From NCBI GenBank assembly GCA_964571225.1, contig CAZNBB010000003.1:11141-75140 (forward strand): DNA of 64,000 nucleotides, read 5' to 3'. A program made the position numbers and the translations under genes. The stretch is from DATFML01 sp964571225 (GTDB taxonomy: Bacteria > Pseudomonadota > Gammaproteobacteria > DATFLG01). Below are positions 1-8,431 of the stretch, one piece after another (positions within the stretch are counted from its first letter, which is position 1; each line of letters starts with the position of its first letter). A model generated the notes under the pieces. That model searched no databases, had not been told where the DNA came from, and saw nothing but the letters and a program-made list of their open reading frames with translations.

Positions 1-419
1 AGATCGTGCAGGGTCTGCCCTTCGGGCAGCACCTCCACCAGGCTGGACGCCCCACCGGACACCAGGAACAGCCAATGCACGCCTGGCGGCGCCTCGGCGA
101 TGAACTCCAACAGCCGGCGCCCGGCGCCGAGACTGACCGCGTCCGGAACGGGATGGCCCGTTTGATAACACTCGAAGGGTCCATCGGCTGAATTAGGCCG
201 GAGGTGGCCGTGCTTGGTGACCAGCAGCCCCCGACTCAGCCGTGACCCCAATGCCTCGCTGGCCCCCTCGGCCATGGCCGGCGCCGCCTTGCCCACGGCC
301 ACCGCCCACACCTGAGGCTCCATGGCATGGCGATGCAGCCACTCGAACGTGCGTTGCCGACCGTCGGCAGCGAGCAGCGCCGCCCTGTAGATCGCCTGCG
401 CCGCATCACGGGCATCCAT
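1..419 (-). CDS. Glycerate 2-kinase, MOFRL/DUF4147 family (N-terminal part, cut by window edge)
   Basis: About 139 N-terminal residues are visible; the rest lies beyond position 1. The product would phosphorylate D-glycerate to 2-phosphoglycerate, feeding photorespiratory-type or serine-cycle carbon into glycolysis. The translation carries the motifs expected at the start of the MOFRL kinase family: VAVGKAAPAMAEG, LVTKHGH, GHPVPD and FLVSGGASSLVE. I chose the ATG at 419; an in-frame GTG at 428 with GAG upstream is an alternative. It is transcribed divergently from the gene at 569. The family is clear; the exact substrate (glycerate, or a hydroxypyruvate reductase-style misannotation) is less so. 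Confidence 0.85.
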   Translation of the reverse strand, partial: MDARDAAQAIYRAALLAADGRQRTFEWLHRHAMEPQVWAVAVGKAAPAMAEGASEALGSRLSRGLLVTKHGHLRPNSADGPFECYQTGHPVPDAVSLGAGRRLLEFIAEAPPGVHWLFLVSGGASSLVEVLPEGQTLHD

Positions 420-452
420 GAACTTCACCCGGATCTCGGCGGATGGCCGGAA

Positions 453-534
453 TGTCGAAATTTTGACGCATCCGTCGACGCCGCAACGAACAAGCTGTCA
501 CATTTTGACAACCGTGGAATTTCTGGTGCATTCT
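453..534. promoter_or_regulatory. Paired palindromes and candidate promoter in the divergent region
   Basis: Two similar imperfect palindromes, TGTCGAAATTTTGACG (453-468) and TGTCACATTTTGACA (496-510), lie 43 bp apart between the glycerate kinase and the small gene at 569. The second overlaps a perfect TTGACA (505-510) that could be a -35 box, with a weak -10 (CATTCT, 529-534) after an 18-bp spacer, reading toward the gene at 569. The arrangement suggests one dimeric repressor binding two operators. The regulator is unknown. Confidence 0.4.
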
Positions 535-568
535 GGAGTTCTGTCCACGTGCGCTGCAGGTGTTCGCC

Positions 569-910
569 ATGACAGCACAACACCACCTGCTCGAGATCTA
601 CGAGCCCTATGATTACCAAGGGCGCAACCCCATCAACGTCGAGGGCGTCGGCGTAGTACGGGGTCCCAACGGCGTTTCCTACTATCTGCTGGATCTGGCT
701 GAACCCATGGAAGTGGACGCGGAAACCGTCAGCCAATTGTTGCTCCTGCCGCGCTACAACGGCGATTCCATTGAACGGGCAACCACCAGCACCTGTACGG
801 TCAATGTGTGCCGCACCCGCGGCGGCATCATCATGCAGGCCGACGTAACGTTCAGCTTCGAGGACATCCGCCATTGGGGGGTCGGCAAGATCGCCCCTAT
901 CGGTAGCTGA
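569..910 (+). CDS. Small protein of unknown function (113 aa)
   Basis: I do not recognise this protein. It has no signal peptide or membrane segment, is mildly acidic, and reads like a compact soluble domain (LLEIYEPYDYQGRNP near the N-terminus, TFSFEDIRHWGVGKIAPIGS at the end). The ATG at 569 is preferred over the in-frame GTG at 560 because an AGGTG ribosome site (558-562) sits six bases before it. It ends 12 bp from the stop of convergent metZ. Codon use matches its neighbours, which supports a real gene. Confidence 0.65.
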   Translation: MTAQHHLLEIYEPYDYQGRNPINVEGVGVVRGPNGVSYYLLDLAEPMEVDAETVSQLLLLPRYNGDSIERATTSTCTVNVCRTRGGIIMQADVTFSFEDIRHWGVGKIAPIGS

Positions 911-922
911 ACCGGCGCACCG

Positions 923-2122
923 CTAACCTTGCCGGCCCGCCTGCACCAGCCCCCGGTGCAGGTCCGCTTTGATGTCTTCCACATCCTCCAGGCCAACGGC
1001 AACCCGCAGCAGCCCGTCGCCGATGCCGGCGTCTGCCCGCTGCTCCGGTGTCAGCCGACCATGGGTGGTGGTCGCCGCATGGGTGATGGTGGTCTTGGCA
1101 TCTCCCAGGTTGGCGGTAATCGAGAGCAGGCGGGTTGCGTTGACCACAGCCCAGGCGGCATCCCGGCCGCCGGCCACGTCGAAAGCGACGATCCCCCCGA
1201 AATCGGCCTGCTGGCGTCTCGCCAGCTCGTGCTGAGGATGGGAGGCCAAGCCGGGATAGTAGACCCGCGTGATCTGGGGCTGCGCCTCCAACCAGCGGGC
1301 CAGCTCCAGTGCATTGGCGCTGTGGGCCTTCATCCGCAGCCGCAGGGTTTCCAGTCCCTTCAGAAAGACCCAGGCGTTGAACGGGCTCATGGTCGGCCCG
1401 GCGGTGCGCAGAAATCCGAACACGTCCTTGCCCACCCGCTCGGCGTCCCCCACCACCGCACCGCCCACGCACCGTCCCTGACCGTCCAGATACTTGGTGG
1501 CCGAATGCACGACGATGTCGGCACCCAGTTCCAGCGGCCGCTGCAGGGCGGGCGTGCAGAAACAGTTGTCCACCACCAGCAGGCAACCCCTAGCATGGGC
1601 CAATTCCGCCAGGGCGCCGATATCCGCTATTTCGGTCAGCGGATTGGATGGCGTCTCCAGAAACAGCATACGGGTCTTGGGGCCGATGGCGGCCGCCCAC
1701 CCTTGCAGATCCCCCAGGGGCACATAGGTCGTTTCGATGCCGAAGCGGCCCAGGATATTGGAGAACAGCTGCACGGTGCTCCCGAATACGCTGCGCGAGC
1801 TGACGATGTGATCGCCGGCCTTGAGCAGGCCCATGCAGGTGGCCAGGATCGCCGACATGCCTGAAGCGGTGGCCACGCAGGACTCGCCGCCTTCCAGGGC
1901 CGCCAGACGGTCCTGGAACGTACGAACAGTGGGATTGGTGAACCGCGAATAGATATTGCCCGGCTGCTCGCCGGAAAAGCGGGCGGCCGCTTCCTGGGCA
2001 CTGGCGAACACATAACTCGAAGTCGCGAAGATCGGCTCGGAGTTCTCCCCTTCCGGACTGCGGTGATGGCCGGCGCGCACTGCGCGGGTATCAAAGCCGT
2101 AATCTTCGAATTCTTGATCCAT
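923..2122 (-). CDS. metZ: O-succinylhomoserine sulfhydrylase
   Basis: This PLP enzyme makes homocysteine directly from O-succinylhomoserine and sulfide, bypassing cystathionine. The 399-residue product is a full-length Cys/Met-metabolism PLP protein; the cofactor lysine is K210 in HSATKYLDGQGR, and VVDNCFCTPALQRPLELGAD is also present. The start at 2122 follows a good GGAGG (2129-2133), so the upstream in-frame extension is not used. It lies downstream of purF as in Pseudomonas, but a strong terminator separates the two. MetZ rather than MetB or MetC is inferred from that context and from the overall sequence; the gamma-substitution substrate cannot be proven by eye. Confidence 0.92.
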   Translation of the reverse strand: MDQEFEDYGFDTRAVRAGHHRSPEGENSEPIFATSSYVFASAQEAAARFSGEQPGNIYSRFTNPTVRTFQDRLAALEGGESCVATASGMSAILATCMGLLKAGDHIVSSRSVFGSTVQLFSNILGRFGIETTYVPLGDLQGWAAAIGPKTRMLFLETPSNPLTEIADIGALAELAHARGCLLVVDNCFCTPALQRPLELGADIVVHSATKYLDGQGRCVGGAVVGDAERVGKDVFGFLRTAGPTMSPFNAWVFLKGLETLRLRMKAHSANALELARWLEAQPQITRVYYPGLASHPQHELARRQQADFGGIVAFDVAGGRDAAWAVVNATRLLSITANLGDAKTTITHAATTTHGRLTPEQRADAGIGDGLLRVAVGLEDVEDIKADLHRGLVQAGRQG

Positions 2123-2147
2123 GACCCGCCTCCTCAGAACAGATATG

Positions 2148-2174
2148 CCCCGTGGGTCGCCATGTCCCACGGGC
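2148..2174 (-). promoter_or_regulatory. Stem-loop in the metZ leader, just upstream of the ribosome site
   Basis: A perfect 8-bp inverted repeat (CCCGTGGG at 2149-2156, CCCACGGG at 2166-2173) with a 9-nt loop sits about 15 nt upstream of the metZ Shine-Dalgarno and about 25 nt downstream of the intrinsic terminator. It could influence metZ mRNA stability or translation, or be an extra 5' structure. I found no fit to a SAM riboswitch class. Confidence 0.5.
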
Positions 2175-2197
2175 CCTGATAGAGCGGGTCGAGAAAC

Positions 2198-2225
2198 AAA
2201 AAAACCCGCTTTCAGCGAAAGCAGG
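2198..2225 (-). terminator. Intrinsic terminator between purF and metZ
   Basis: On the minus strand a 9-bp stem (CCTGCTTTC with GAAAGCGGG, one G-U pair) and a GCT loop are followed by seven T residues. It lies 118 nt after the purF stop and 76 nt before the metZ start. It could simply end the purF operon or act as an attenuator in a metZ leader. Confidence 0.85.
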
Positions 2226-2342
2226 CCCTGCCCGCTTTAGCTGAATTTATTACGCGCCCGCAAGCTGAGATCAAATCGGCGCAACGGCAATCAGGCTAGC
2301 AGCTTGTACGGAAAAAGCAACCAGGCACGGTCCCAGCCTGAC

Positions 2343-3863
2343 TCACGCGCTGTTGTGCAGTTCGATGACCTCGTCCTGCCCGACCCGGCGTTCTTCCTTG
2401 GCGGCGTCGCTGCGCAGCTGTTGAAGATGGCTGAGGTAGGCCTCGTTCACGTCGCCGGTAACATATTGGCCCGTGAACACGGAGGTATCGAAGCGTTCCA
2501 ACCGGGTGTTCCCCTTGCGGACCGCCTGCTCCAGGTCGGAAAGGTCCTGGAAGACCAGCCAGTCGGCCCCGATCACCTGGCACACCTGCTCCTCGCTGCG
2601 ACCGTAGGCAATCAGCTCTTCACTGCTCGGCATGTCGATGCCGTAGACATTGGGGAATCGCACGGGCGGCGCGGCGGAGGCGAAATAGACGCGCCGCGCC
2701 CCCGAATCGCGGGCCATCTGGATGATCTGCTTGGAGGTCGTACCCCGCACGATGGAGTCGTCCACCAACAGCACGTTGCGACCCTTGAACTCCAGATCGA
2801 TGGCGTTGAGCTTCTGGCGTACGGATTTCTTGCGCTGCTGCTGCCCGGGCATGATGAAGGTACGCCCGATGTAGCGGTTCTTGATGAACCCTTCCCGGTA
2901 CTTGACGCCCAGCTTGTTGGCCAGCTGCAGCGCGGACGTGCGGCTTGTGTCGGGGATCGGTATGACTACGTCGATGTCGTGGTCCGGGCGCAGCCGCAGG
3001 ATCTTATCAGCGAGTTTCTCGCCCATGCGCATACGCGCCTTGTAGACGAACACGTCGTCGATGATCGAATCCGGACGGGACAGGTACACATGCTCGAAGA
3101 TGCACGGCGAATACACCGGGTTTTGCGCGCACTGGCGGGTGTGCAACTGGCCGTCGGCGGTTATGACCACCGCCTCCCCCGGCTCCAGATCCCGCACCAG
3201 GTCGAAACCCAGCACGTCCAGAGCGACGCTTTCGGAGGCGACCATGTACTCCACCCCCTGGGGGGTTTCCCGTTTGCCGAACACGATGGGACGAATGGCG
3301 TAGGGGTCCCGGAACCCGACGATGCCGTAACCGGTGATCATGGCCACGGCCGCATAGGCGCCGCGGCAGCGCCGGTGCACATTGGCGACCGCCTCGAAGA
3401 TGTCCTCTTCGGTAATGCGCAGCTTGCCCTGACGCTGCAGCTCGTGGGCGAACACGTTGAGCAGGATCTCGGAGTCGGAATCGGTNNNNNNNNNNTTGAT
3501 GTGGCGCAGATCCTCGACGAACAGGTCGCGCTTCAGATCATCGGCGTTGGTCAGGTTGCCGTTGTGCGCCAGACTGATCCCGTACGGGGAATTGACGTAG
3601 AAAGGCTGGGCTTCGGCGGACGATTCGCAGCCTGCGGTGGGATAGCGCACATGTCCGATGCCCATACGCCCCAGCAGGCGAAGCATATGGCGGGTATGGA
3701 AAACGTCCCGCACCAGACCGTTGTCTTTGCGCAGGTACAAACGCCCGCCCTCGCAGGTCATGATGCCAGCCGCGTCCTGACCGCGGTGCTGGAGCACGGT
3801 AAGACCGTCGTACAGCGCCTGATTGACCGGTCCCTGGGACACGATGCCGATAATGCCGCACAT
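2343..3863 (-). CDS. purF: Amidophosphoribosyltransferase
   Basis: Catalyses the first committed step of purine synthesis, PRPP + glutamine to phosphoribosylamine. It starts MCGIIGIVSQ, so Cys2 becomes the N-terminal nucleophile of the Ntn glutaminase domain (roughly residues 2-235). The phosphoribosyltransferase domain carries the PRPP loop VLLVDDSIVRGTTS near residue 370. A 10-N run (3486-3495) lies in the glutaminase domain; the family reads HINTxSDSE here without extra residues, so about nine of those Ns appear spurious. cvpA is immediately upstream, the classic cvpA-purF pair. Confidence 0.97.
   Translation of the reverse strand: MCGIIGIVSQGPVNQALYDGLTVLQHRGQDAAGIMTCEGGRLYLRKDNGLVRDVFHTRHMLRLLGRMGIGHVRYPTAGCESSAEAQPFYVNSPYGISLAHNGNLTNADDLKRDLFVEDLRHIXXXXTDSDSEILLNVFAHELQRQGKLRITEEDIFEAVANVHRRCRGAYAAVAMITGYGIVGFRDPYAIRPIVFGKRETPQGVEYMVASESVALDVLGFDLVRDLEPGEAVVITADGQLHTRQCAQNPVYSPCIFEHVYLSRPDSIIDDVFVYKARMRMGEKLADKILRLRPDHDIDVVIPIPDTSRTSALQLANKLGVKYREGFIKNRYIGRTFIMPGQQQRKKSVRQKLNAIDLEFKGRNVLLVDDSIVRGTTSKQIIQMARDSGARRVYFASAAPPVRFPNVYGIDMPSSEELIAYGRSEEQVCQVIGADWLVFQDLSDLEQAVRKGNTRLERFDTSVFTGQYVTGDVNEAYLSHLQQLRSDAAKEERRVGQDEVIELHNSA
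3486..3495. other. Assembly gap of 10 N inside purF
   Basis: The flanking codons read HI-AAN on one side and ACC GAT TCC on the other. Asn followed directly by Thr-Asp-Ser would restore the family motif HINTDSDSE, so the true gap is probably about one base. Confidence 0.9.
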
Positions 3864-3919
3864 AGGCGTTGCCTCTTCAGTCCCTCGCGCCGTTCACCGC
3901 AACAGTGAACGGCGGGGGA

Positions 3920-4408
3920 TCAGTAATTGATGCGCGCTGCGATGTCCGCGGGCAGGAATCCGCGCAACCACAGGGCCAGATGCTGGAAATGGGGCAACAA
4001 CTGGGATTGCGACCACCAGGGGTCCCGCGGCATGGCCGTCAGCCCCGCCAGCAGGACCAGTACCGCCACGATGATCATGCCACGCCCCAATCCGAACACC
4101 ATTCCCAGCACTCTGTCGGTACCGGTCAAACCCGTCTTCTGCACCAGCTGTCCGGCCAGATAGCCGATCAATGCCCCCAGCAGCAGAACGACCAGAAACA
4201 AAACGGCGAAAGCGGCGCCCAGACGCAGCGAAGGTATCGATATCCAGTGCACCAATGCGCCGGACAATGGTTCGAAAAAGGCCAGCGCGACCCACAAGGC
4301 GGCAACCCAACTGGCCAGGGAAAACGCCTCCCTGACAAAGCCGCGTAGAAGACTTACCAGCGCCGACACACCGATCACCGCCAGTATCCCGTAATCGACC
4401 CAGGTCAT
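3920..4408 (-). CDS. cvpA: CvpA family inner-membrane protein
   Basis: A 162-residue protein with about four hydrophobic helices: WVDYGILAVIGVSALVSLL at the N-terminus, LASWVAALWVALAFF, FAVLFLVVLLLGALIGYLAG, and MIIVAVLVLLAGLTAM. This is the CvpA topology (colicin V production/envelope stress family). The G-rich loop GTDRVLGMVFGLGRG between helices 3 and 4 is typical. It lies between dedD and purF, the conserved gammaproteobacterial order, and is probably co-transcribed with both. Its molecular role is not settled in any organism. Confidence 0.93.
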   Translation of the reverse strand: MTWVDYGILAVIGVSALVSLLRGFVREAFSLASWVAALWVALAFFEPLSGALVHWISIPSLRLGAAFAVLFLVVLLLGALIGYLAGQLVQKTGLTGTDRVLGMVFGLGRGMIIVAVLVLLAGLTAMPRDPWWSQSQLLPHFQHLALWLRGFLPADIAARINY

Positions 4409-4519
4409 GGCGTCGCTAGCCCGCTGCGCACTTCTGGCCCGACCATACCCCGGAGTCTTTGGTGATTCATGGGTGCCATTTTACCAGAGCGCTACCGGTA
4501 CCCGAAACGATCCCCGGAC

Positions 4520-5134
4520 TCATTGGTGGGGGACGACCAAGCCCTTGAGCTGCATCTGAGCCTGCAATTTGTCCCGCATCGCATCGGCGTCGGCGCGCTT
4601 CAGGATGGGCCCCACTTCCACCCGGAACACCGCCCCTTCGCTGGTGCGGGCCTGTTGGACAAACGCCTTGAAGCCTTTGGTGCGCAGCTTGTCGCGCAGA
4701 GAGGTGGCATTGTCCTGGCGACTGAAGCTGCCCACCTGCACCACCCAGGCCGCCAGGGCCTGCCCATCGCCGGCGTCGCTGCTTTGTTGATCTTTCGATG
4801 CCGAAGCCGCCGCGGGTCTGGGTGGGGCCGGGGGTGTTTCGGCGTGGGCGGGACTCGGCGGCTCGTGGCCCGCTTCGGCGGGCGGCGCGGTCGATGCCCC
4901 TCCTTCCTCCTGAGGCTTGCCCAGCGCCTCGCCCTCGGCCGGCGCAGCCGGCACTGTGCTTGGGGGCTGAACGGACGGCAGCGACTGCTGCACGACCTTG
5001 GGCGGCGGCGGCAGCGCACTACCTGACCCGCTGCCGTCATCGGGGCCCTGCAGAATCATGGGAATGAATATGACGGCCAATGCCACCAATACGATGGCCC
5101 CGACCAGACGCTGCTTGACGCGCTCCTCCACCAC
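4520..5134 (-). CDS. dedD: SPOR-domain protein, DedD-like (start lies in a sequence duplicated across an N gap)
   Basis: A bitopic envelope protein with a short cytosolic N-terminus (MVEERVKQR), one membrane helix (about residues 10-28), a Pro/Ala-rich linker and a C-terminal SPOR domain (about 125-200, starting AAWVVQVGSFSRQDNATSLR). SPOR domains bind denuded septal peptidoglycan, so the likely site is the division septum. The start is GTG with GAGG upstream. The first 51 bases are repeated at 5239-5289 beyond a 100-N run; that second copy carries the true upstream ribosome site. The gene is therefore probably intact, with the split created by the assembly. Confidence 0.9.
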   Translation of the reverse strand: MVEERVKQRLVGAIVLVALAVIFIPMILQGPDDGSGSGSALPPPPKVVQQSLPSVQPPSTVPAAPAEGEALGKPQEEGGASTAPPAEAGHEPPSPAHAETPPAPPRPAAASASKDQQSSDAGDGQALAAWVVQVGSFSRQDNATSLRDKLRTKGFKAFVQQARTSEGAVFRVEVGPILKRADADAMRDKLQAQMQLKGLVVPHQ

Positions 5135-5291
5135 AGNNNNNNNNNNNNNNNNNNNNNNNNNNNNNNNNNNNNNNNNNNNNNNNNNNNNNNNNNNNNNNNN
5201 NNNNNNNNNNNNNNNNNNNNNNNNNNNNNNNNNNNNGCCACCAATACGATGGCCCCGACCAGACGCTGCTTGACGCGCTCCTCCACCACAG
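5082..5291. repeat. 55-bp exact direct repeat flanking a 100-N gap
   Basis: Bases 5082-5136 are identical to 5237-5291, with 100 N between them. Both copies encode the start of the SPOR protein. Identical ends next to a standard-size gap are what unmerged overlapping contigs produce, so this is most likely an artefact rather than biology. Confidence 0.95.
5137..5236. other. Assembly gap (100 N)
   Basis: A round-number scaffold gap. Because its flanks overlap by 55 bp, the true distance is probably negative (contigs overlap), and nothing need be missing. Confidence 0.95.
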
Positions 5292-5358
5292 AATCCTCAG
5301 AGTCCGCAAGCGGTCCGCGAGCACCTCATGGCGCGGCACCGCCCAAAGCCCGGCGCCA

Positions 5359-6621
5359 TTATAGGCCCTGGTCCAGTACGTCGGCTACGGTATGGAACGA
5401 CCCGAACACCACGATCCGGTCCCCGCTCTCGGCATCGGCGCAGGCCCGTCGGTAGGCGTCCGCGACGGAGCCGTCCCCGTGGCAGGGGGCATCGTTCAGG
5501 AGCGCAACGGTGCGGTCCCGCAGCGTCCTGACATCCAGACCCCGCGGACCCTCCAGACCGCCCAGATACCAGCAGTCCACCACCCCGCTCATGGCGCCCA
5601 CCACGCCTTCCACGTCCTTGTCCGCCAGCATGCCCAGCACGGCGAGCGTGCGTCCCCGACAGGCACGTTGTGCCAATACGCCGGCCAGCGCCCGGGCTGC
5701 CTGGGGGTTATGGCCGACATCCAGCACCCGTTCCACCTCGCCGGGGACCACCTGCAGCCGCGCCGGCAGAGCCGCCGTGCGCAGACCGGTCTCCACGGCC
5801 GCGCGCGGCACCGTCCATCGGCTGCCAAGAGCCCGGGTCACGGCAACGGCGCCGGCCGCATTGGCCAACTGGTAGTCTCCCTCCAGGGCCGGCAGGGGCA
5901 GCTGCTCCCAGCGAGTGTCCCCGTCCCACCACGTCCAGTTTTGCTGCCCAACCCGGAAATCGAAGTGTTCTCCGACACCCAGCCAGCGCGCCGCAATCCG
6001 TTCGGCATAAGCGCGCAGGCTCGCCGGCGGATCGCGTTCGGCGCAGATCGCCGGGTGTCCGGGGCGAAACACGCCGGCCTTTTCCCGGCCGATGGCTTCA
6101 CGGTCGGACCCGAGCCATTCCACGTGATCGATATCCACGCCGGTTACCAACGCTACATCCGCGTCCCACAGATTGACGGCATCCAGTCGGCCGCCAAGCC
6201 CCACCTCCAGCACGGCGATCTCCACCTGCGCGCGGCGAAAGATGTCCATCGCCGCCAGGGTGCCGAATTCAAAATACGACAGCGTGGTGTCCCCGCGTAC
6301 CGCTTCCACCGCAGCGAATGCCTCGCAAAAAGCCTGGTCGGAAGCCTCTGCGCTGTCCACACGTACACGCTCGTTGTAGCGGGACAGATGGGGCGAGGTA
6401 TAGGCACCGACGCGATAGCCCGCACTGCGCAGCATGGCTTCTATCATTGCCACACTCGATCCTTTGCCGTTGGTGCCCGCGACCGTCACGATGGCGTGAC
6501 CCGCGGCGCTCAAACCCAGCCGCTTGGCGACCGCAGACACCCGGCCCAGCCCCAGCTCGATGGCCTGGGGATGCAGGGTCTCCTGCCAGCGGAGCCATTC
6601 GTTCAGGGTGGAAAAGCGCAT
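5359..6621 (-). CDS. folC: Bifunctional dihydrofolate synthase / folylpolyglutamate synthase
   Basis: Adds glutamate to dihydropteroate and then to tetrahydrofolates. The 420-residue product has the Mur-ligase-like P-loop GTNGKGSS (residues 49-56), the family signature around YTSPHLSRYNERVRVD, and the C-terminal ligase domain with DVGHNPQAARAL. It sits between accD and dedD in the standard gammaproteobacterial order, transcribed with accD. Confidence 0.96.
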   Translation of the reverse strand: MRFSTLNEWLRWQETLHPQAIELGLGRVSAVAKRLGLSAAGHAIVTVAGTNGKGSSVAMIEAMLRSAGYRVGAYTSPHLSRYNERVRVDSAEASDQAFCEAFAAVEAVRGDTTLSYFEFGTLAAMDIFRRAQVEIAVLEVGLGGRLDAVNLWDADVALVTGVDIDHVEWLGSDREAIGREKAGVFRPGHPAICAERDPPASLRAYAERIAARWLGVGEHFDFRVGQQNWTWWDGDTRWEQLPLPALEGDYQLANAAGAVAVTRALGSRWTVPRAAVETGLRTAALPARLQVVPGEVERVLDVGHNPQAARALAGVLAQRACRGRTLAVLGMLADKDVEGVVGAMSGVVDCWYLGGLEGPRGLDVRTLRDRTVALLNDAPCHGDGSVADAYRRACADAESGDRIVVFGSFHTVADVLDQGL

Positions 6622-6682
6622 AGGGGAAACGCCTCAGCGCACGCCCGATACGACGTTCGTCGAACGGCCGCAGGGGCTCGGG

Positions 6683-7543
6683 TCAGGGCGCCGGTCGATG
6701 GGTCAGTATCGCCAGCAATCCGGCAATCCGGTCGCGCATCTGGCGCCGATCGACGATCATGTCCACCGCACCGTGGTCGACCAGAAATTCGCTGCGCTGG
6801 AAGCCCTCAGGCAACGTCTCGCGCACCGTCTGCTCGATCACGCGGGGGCCGGCGAAGCCGATCAGTGCATTGGGCTCCGCGATGTGAACGTCCCCCAGCA
6901 TGGCCAGACTCGCGGAAACGCCGCCCATGGTGGGGTCGGTAAGCACCGAAATGTAGGGTACGCCGGCCTCCGACAGGCGTGCCAGCGCGGCGCTGGTCTT
7001 GGCCATCTGCATGAGGGAAAACAAGGCCTCCTGCATGCGTGCGCCGCCGCTGGCGGCAAAACACACCAGCGGAATCTTCTTTTCCAGGGAGGTGTTAACG
7101 GCCCGCACGAAGCGCTCGCCCACCACCGCCCCCATGGAACCGCCCATGAACGCGAATTCGAAGGCGGCGGCCACCAGGGGAATCTCCTTGAGCTGGCCTT
7201 CGAAGACGACCAGCGCATCCCTCTCCGCCGTCTTCTTCTGGCTCTGGGCCAGCCGGTCCCGGTACTTCTTGGTGTCCCTGAACTTCAGTACGTCCACCGG
7301 TTCCAGGGAGGCACCGATCTCGTAACGGTTGTCCTTGTCCAGAAAGGCGTCCAGTCGCCGACGGGCACCGATACGCATGTGATGGGAGCACTTGGGACAC
7401 ACATCGAGACTGCGTTCCAATTCCGCCCGGTACAGCACGGCGTTGCAGACGTCGCACTTGGTCCACAGCCCTTCTGGAATGCTGCGTTTGGTCCCTCCTT
7501 CGGTGCGGATACGGGACGGCATCAGTTTCTGGAACCAGCTCAT
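6683..7543 (-). CDS. accD: Acetyl-CoA carboxylase, carboxyltransferase beta subunit
   Basis: Partners AccA to transfer CO2 from carboxybiotin to acetyl-CoA, giving malonyl-CoA for fatty acids. The 286-residue protein has the N-terminal four-cysteine zinc finger (C30, C33, C49, C52) and crotonase-fold motifs such as FAASGGARMQEA and LTDPTMGGVSAS. It lies between trpA and folC. The zinc finger is known in E. coli to bind nucleic acid and tune its own synthesis. Confidence 0.97.
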   Translation of the reverse strand: MSWFQKLMPSRIRTEGGTKRSIPEGLWTKCDVCNAVLYRAELERSLDVCPKCSHHMRIGARRRLDAFLDKDNRYEIGASLEPVDVLKFRDTKKYRDRLAQSQKKTAERDALVVFEGQLKEIPLVAAAFEFAFMGGSMGAVVGERFVRAVNTSLEKKIPLVCFAASGGARMQEALFSLMQMAKTSAALARLSEAGVPYISVLTDPTMGGVSASLAMLGDVHIAEPNALIGFAGPRVIEQTVRETLPEGFQRSEFLVDHGAVDMIVDRRQMRDRIAGLLAILTHRPAP

Positions 7544-7603
7544 GAATTCTCGTCGACGGACTCGTCTTCAACGTTGAGGGACGTTTTTGGCATCACCGCC
7601 TAC

Positions 7604-8431
7604 CTATTCCGCCACGGTCGCGGCGGCCTGCGCATCCATGGCCCGACGCATGGCCGAGACCAGCTCCGCTACCGCGGCCGGTATCTGCTGCGGCGAATGG
7701 ACCAGATCCGCGATGCGTCGCACCAGGGCGCTGCCCACCACCACGGCGTCCGCCACCCGCGCCACGGCGGCCGCCGAATCGGGGTCGCTGACACCGAAGC
7801 CGACGCCGATGGGCAGGTCGGTGCATCGGCGGATCAGGTCCAGGCGGTCGGCCACCGCGCTGACATCCAGCCGGGCCGAGCCCGTCACTCCCTTGAGGGA
7901 GACATAGTACAAGAAGCCGCTGGCGGCAGCCGAAACACGTCGAATGCGGTCCTCGTGACTGGTGGGCGCCAGCAGAAAGATGGGGTCGATGGCCACCGAG
8001 CGCAGCGCCGTCACCAGGGCCTCGGCCTCTTCCGGAGGCAGGTCCACCGTCAACAGGCCGTCCACACCGGCGTCGGCCGCCGCCCGGGCAAATGTTTCGT
8101 AGCCCATCACTTCGACGGGATTGAGATATCCCATCAAGACCACCGGCGTGTCGCTGTCCTGCTGTCGGAACTCGCGCACCATGTCGAGTACGTCCCGCAG
8201 CCGCACGTGATGGGCCAGGGCCCGCTCGCAGGCGGCCTGGATCACGGGACCGTCCGCCATGGGGTCGGAGAACGGCACGCCGATCTCCAGCAGGTCGGCC
8301 CCGGCTTCCACCAGCGCGTGCATCAGCGGCACGGTGACGCCGGGCTCGGGGTCGCCGGCCGTCACATAGGGAATGAGCGCCTTGCGGCCGGCAGACGCCA
8401 CGCCGGCGAAGCGCGCAGCGATGCGGCTCAT
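7604..8431 (-). CDS. trpA: Tryptophan synthase alpha chain
   Basis: Cleaves indole-3-glycerol phosphate to indole and glyceraldehyde-3-phosphate, passing indole to TrpB. The 275-residue TIM barrel has the catalytic residues E49 and D60 in LEIGVPFSDPMADGP, the same numbers as in E. coli. The start at 8431 overlaps the trpB stop by four bases (ATGA), which indicates translational coupling; longer upstream frames are noise. Confidence 0.97.
   Translation of the reverse strand: MSRIAARFAGVASAGRKALIPYVTAGDPEPGVTVPLMHALVEAGADLLEIGVPFSDPMADGPVIQAACERALAHHVRLRDVLDMVREFRQQDSDTPVVLMGYLNPVEVMGYETFARAAADAGVDGLLTVDLPPEEAEALVTALRSVAIDPIFLLAPTSHEDRIRRVSAAASGFLYYVSLKGVTGSARLDVSAVADRLDLIRRCTDLPIGVGFGVSDPDSAAAVARVADAVVVGSALVRRIADLVHSPQQIPAAVAELVSAMRRAMDAQAAATVAE

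Noticed and set aside
2123..2342. SAM-II or SAH riboswitch upstream of metZ
   Set aside because: No matching conserved core could be found by eye; only hairpins are supported, so no riboswitch is called.
2304..3908. 534-residue plus-strand frame opposite purF
   Set aside because: Low-complexity His/Gly/Asp-rich composition typical of antisense to a GC-rich gene; purF is unmistakable on the minus strand.
5239..5289. Second partial copy of dedD as a real gene duplication
   Set aside because: Identity is exact and confined to the edges of an N gap, as expected from unmerged contigs.
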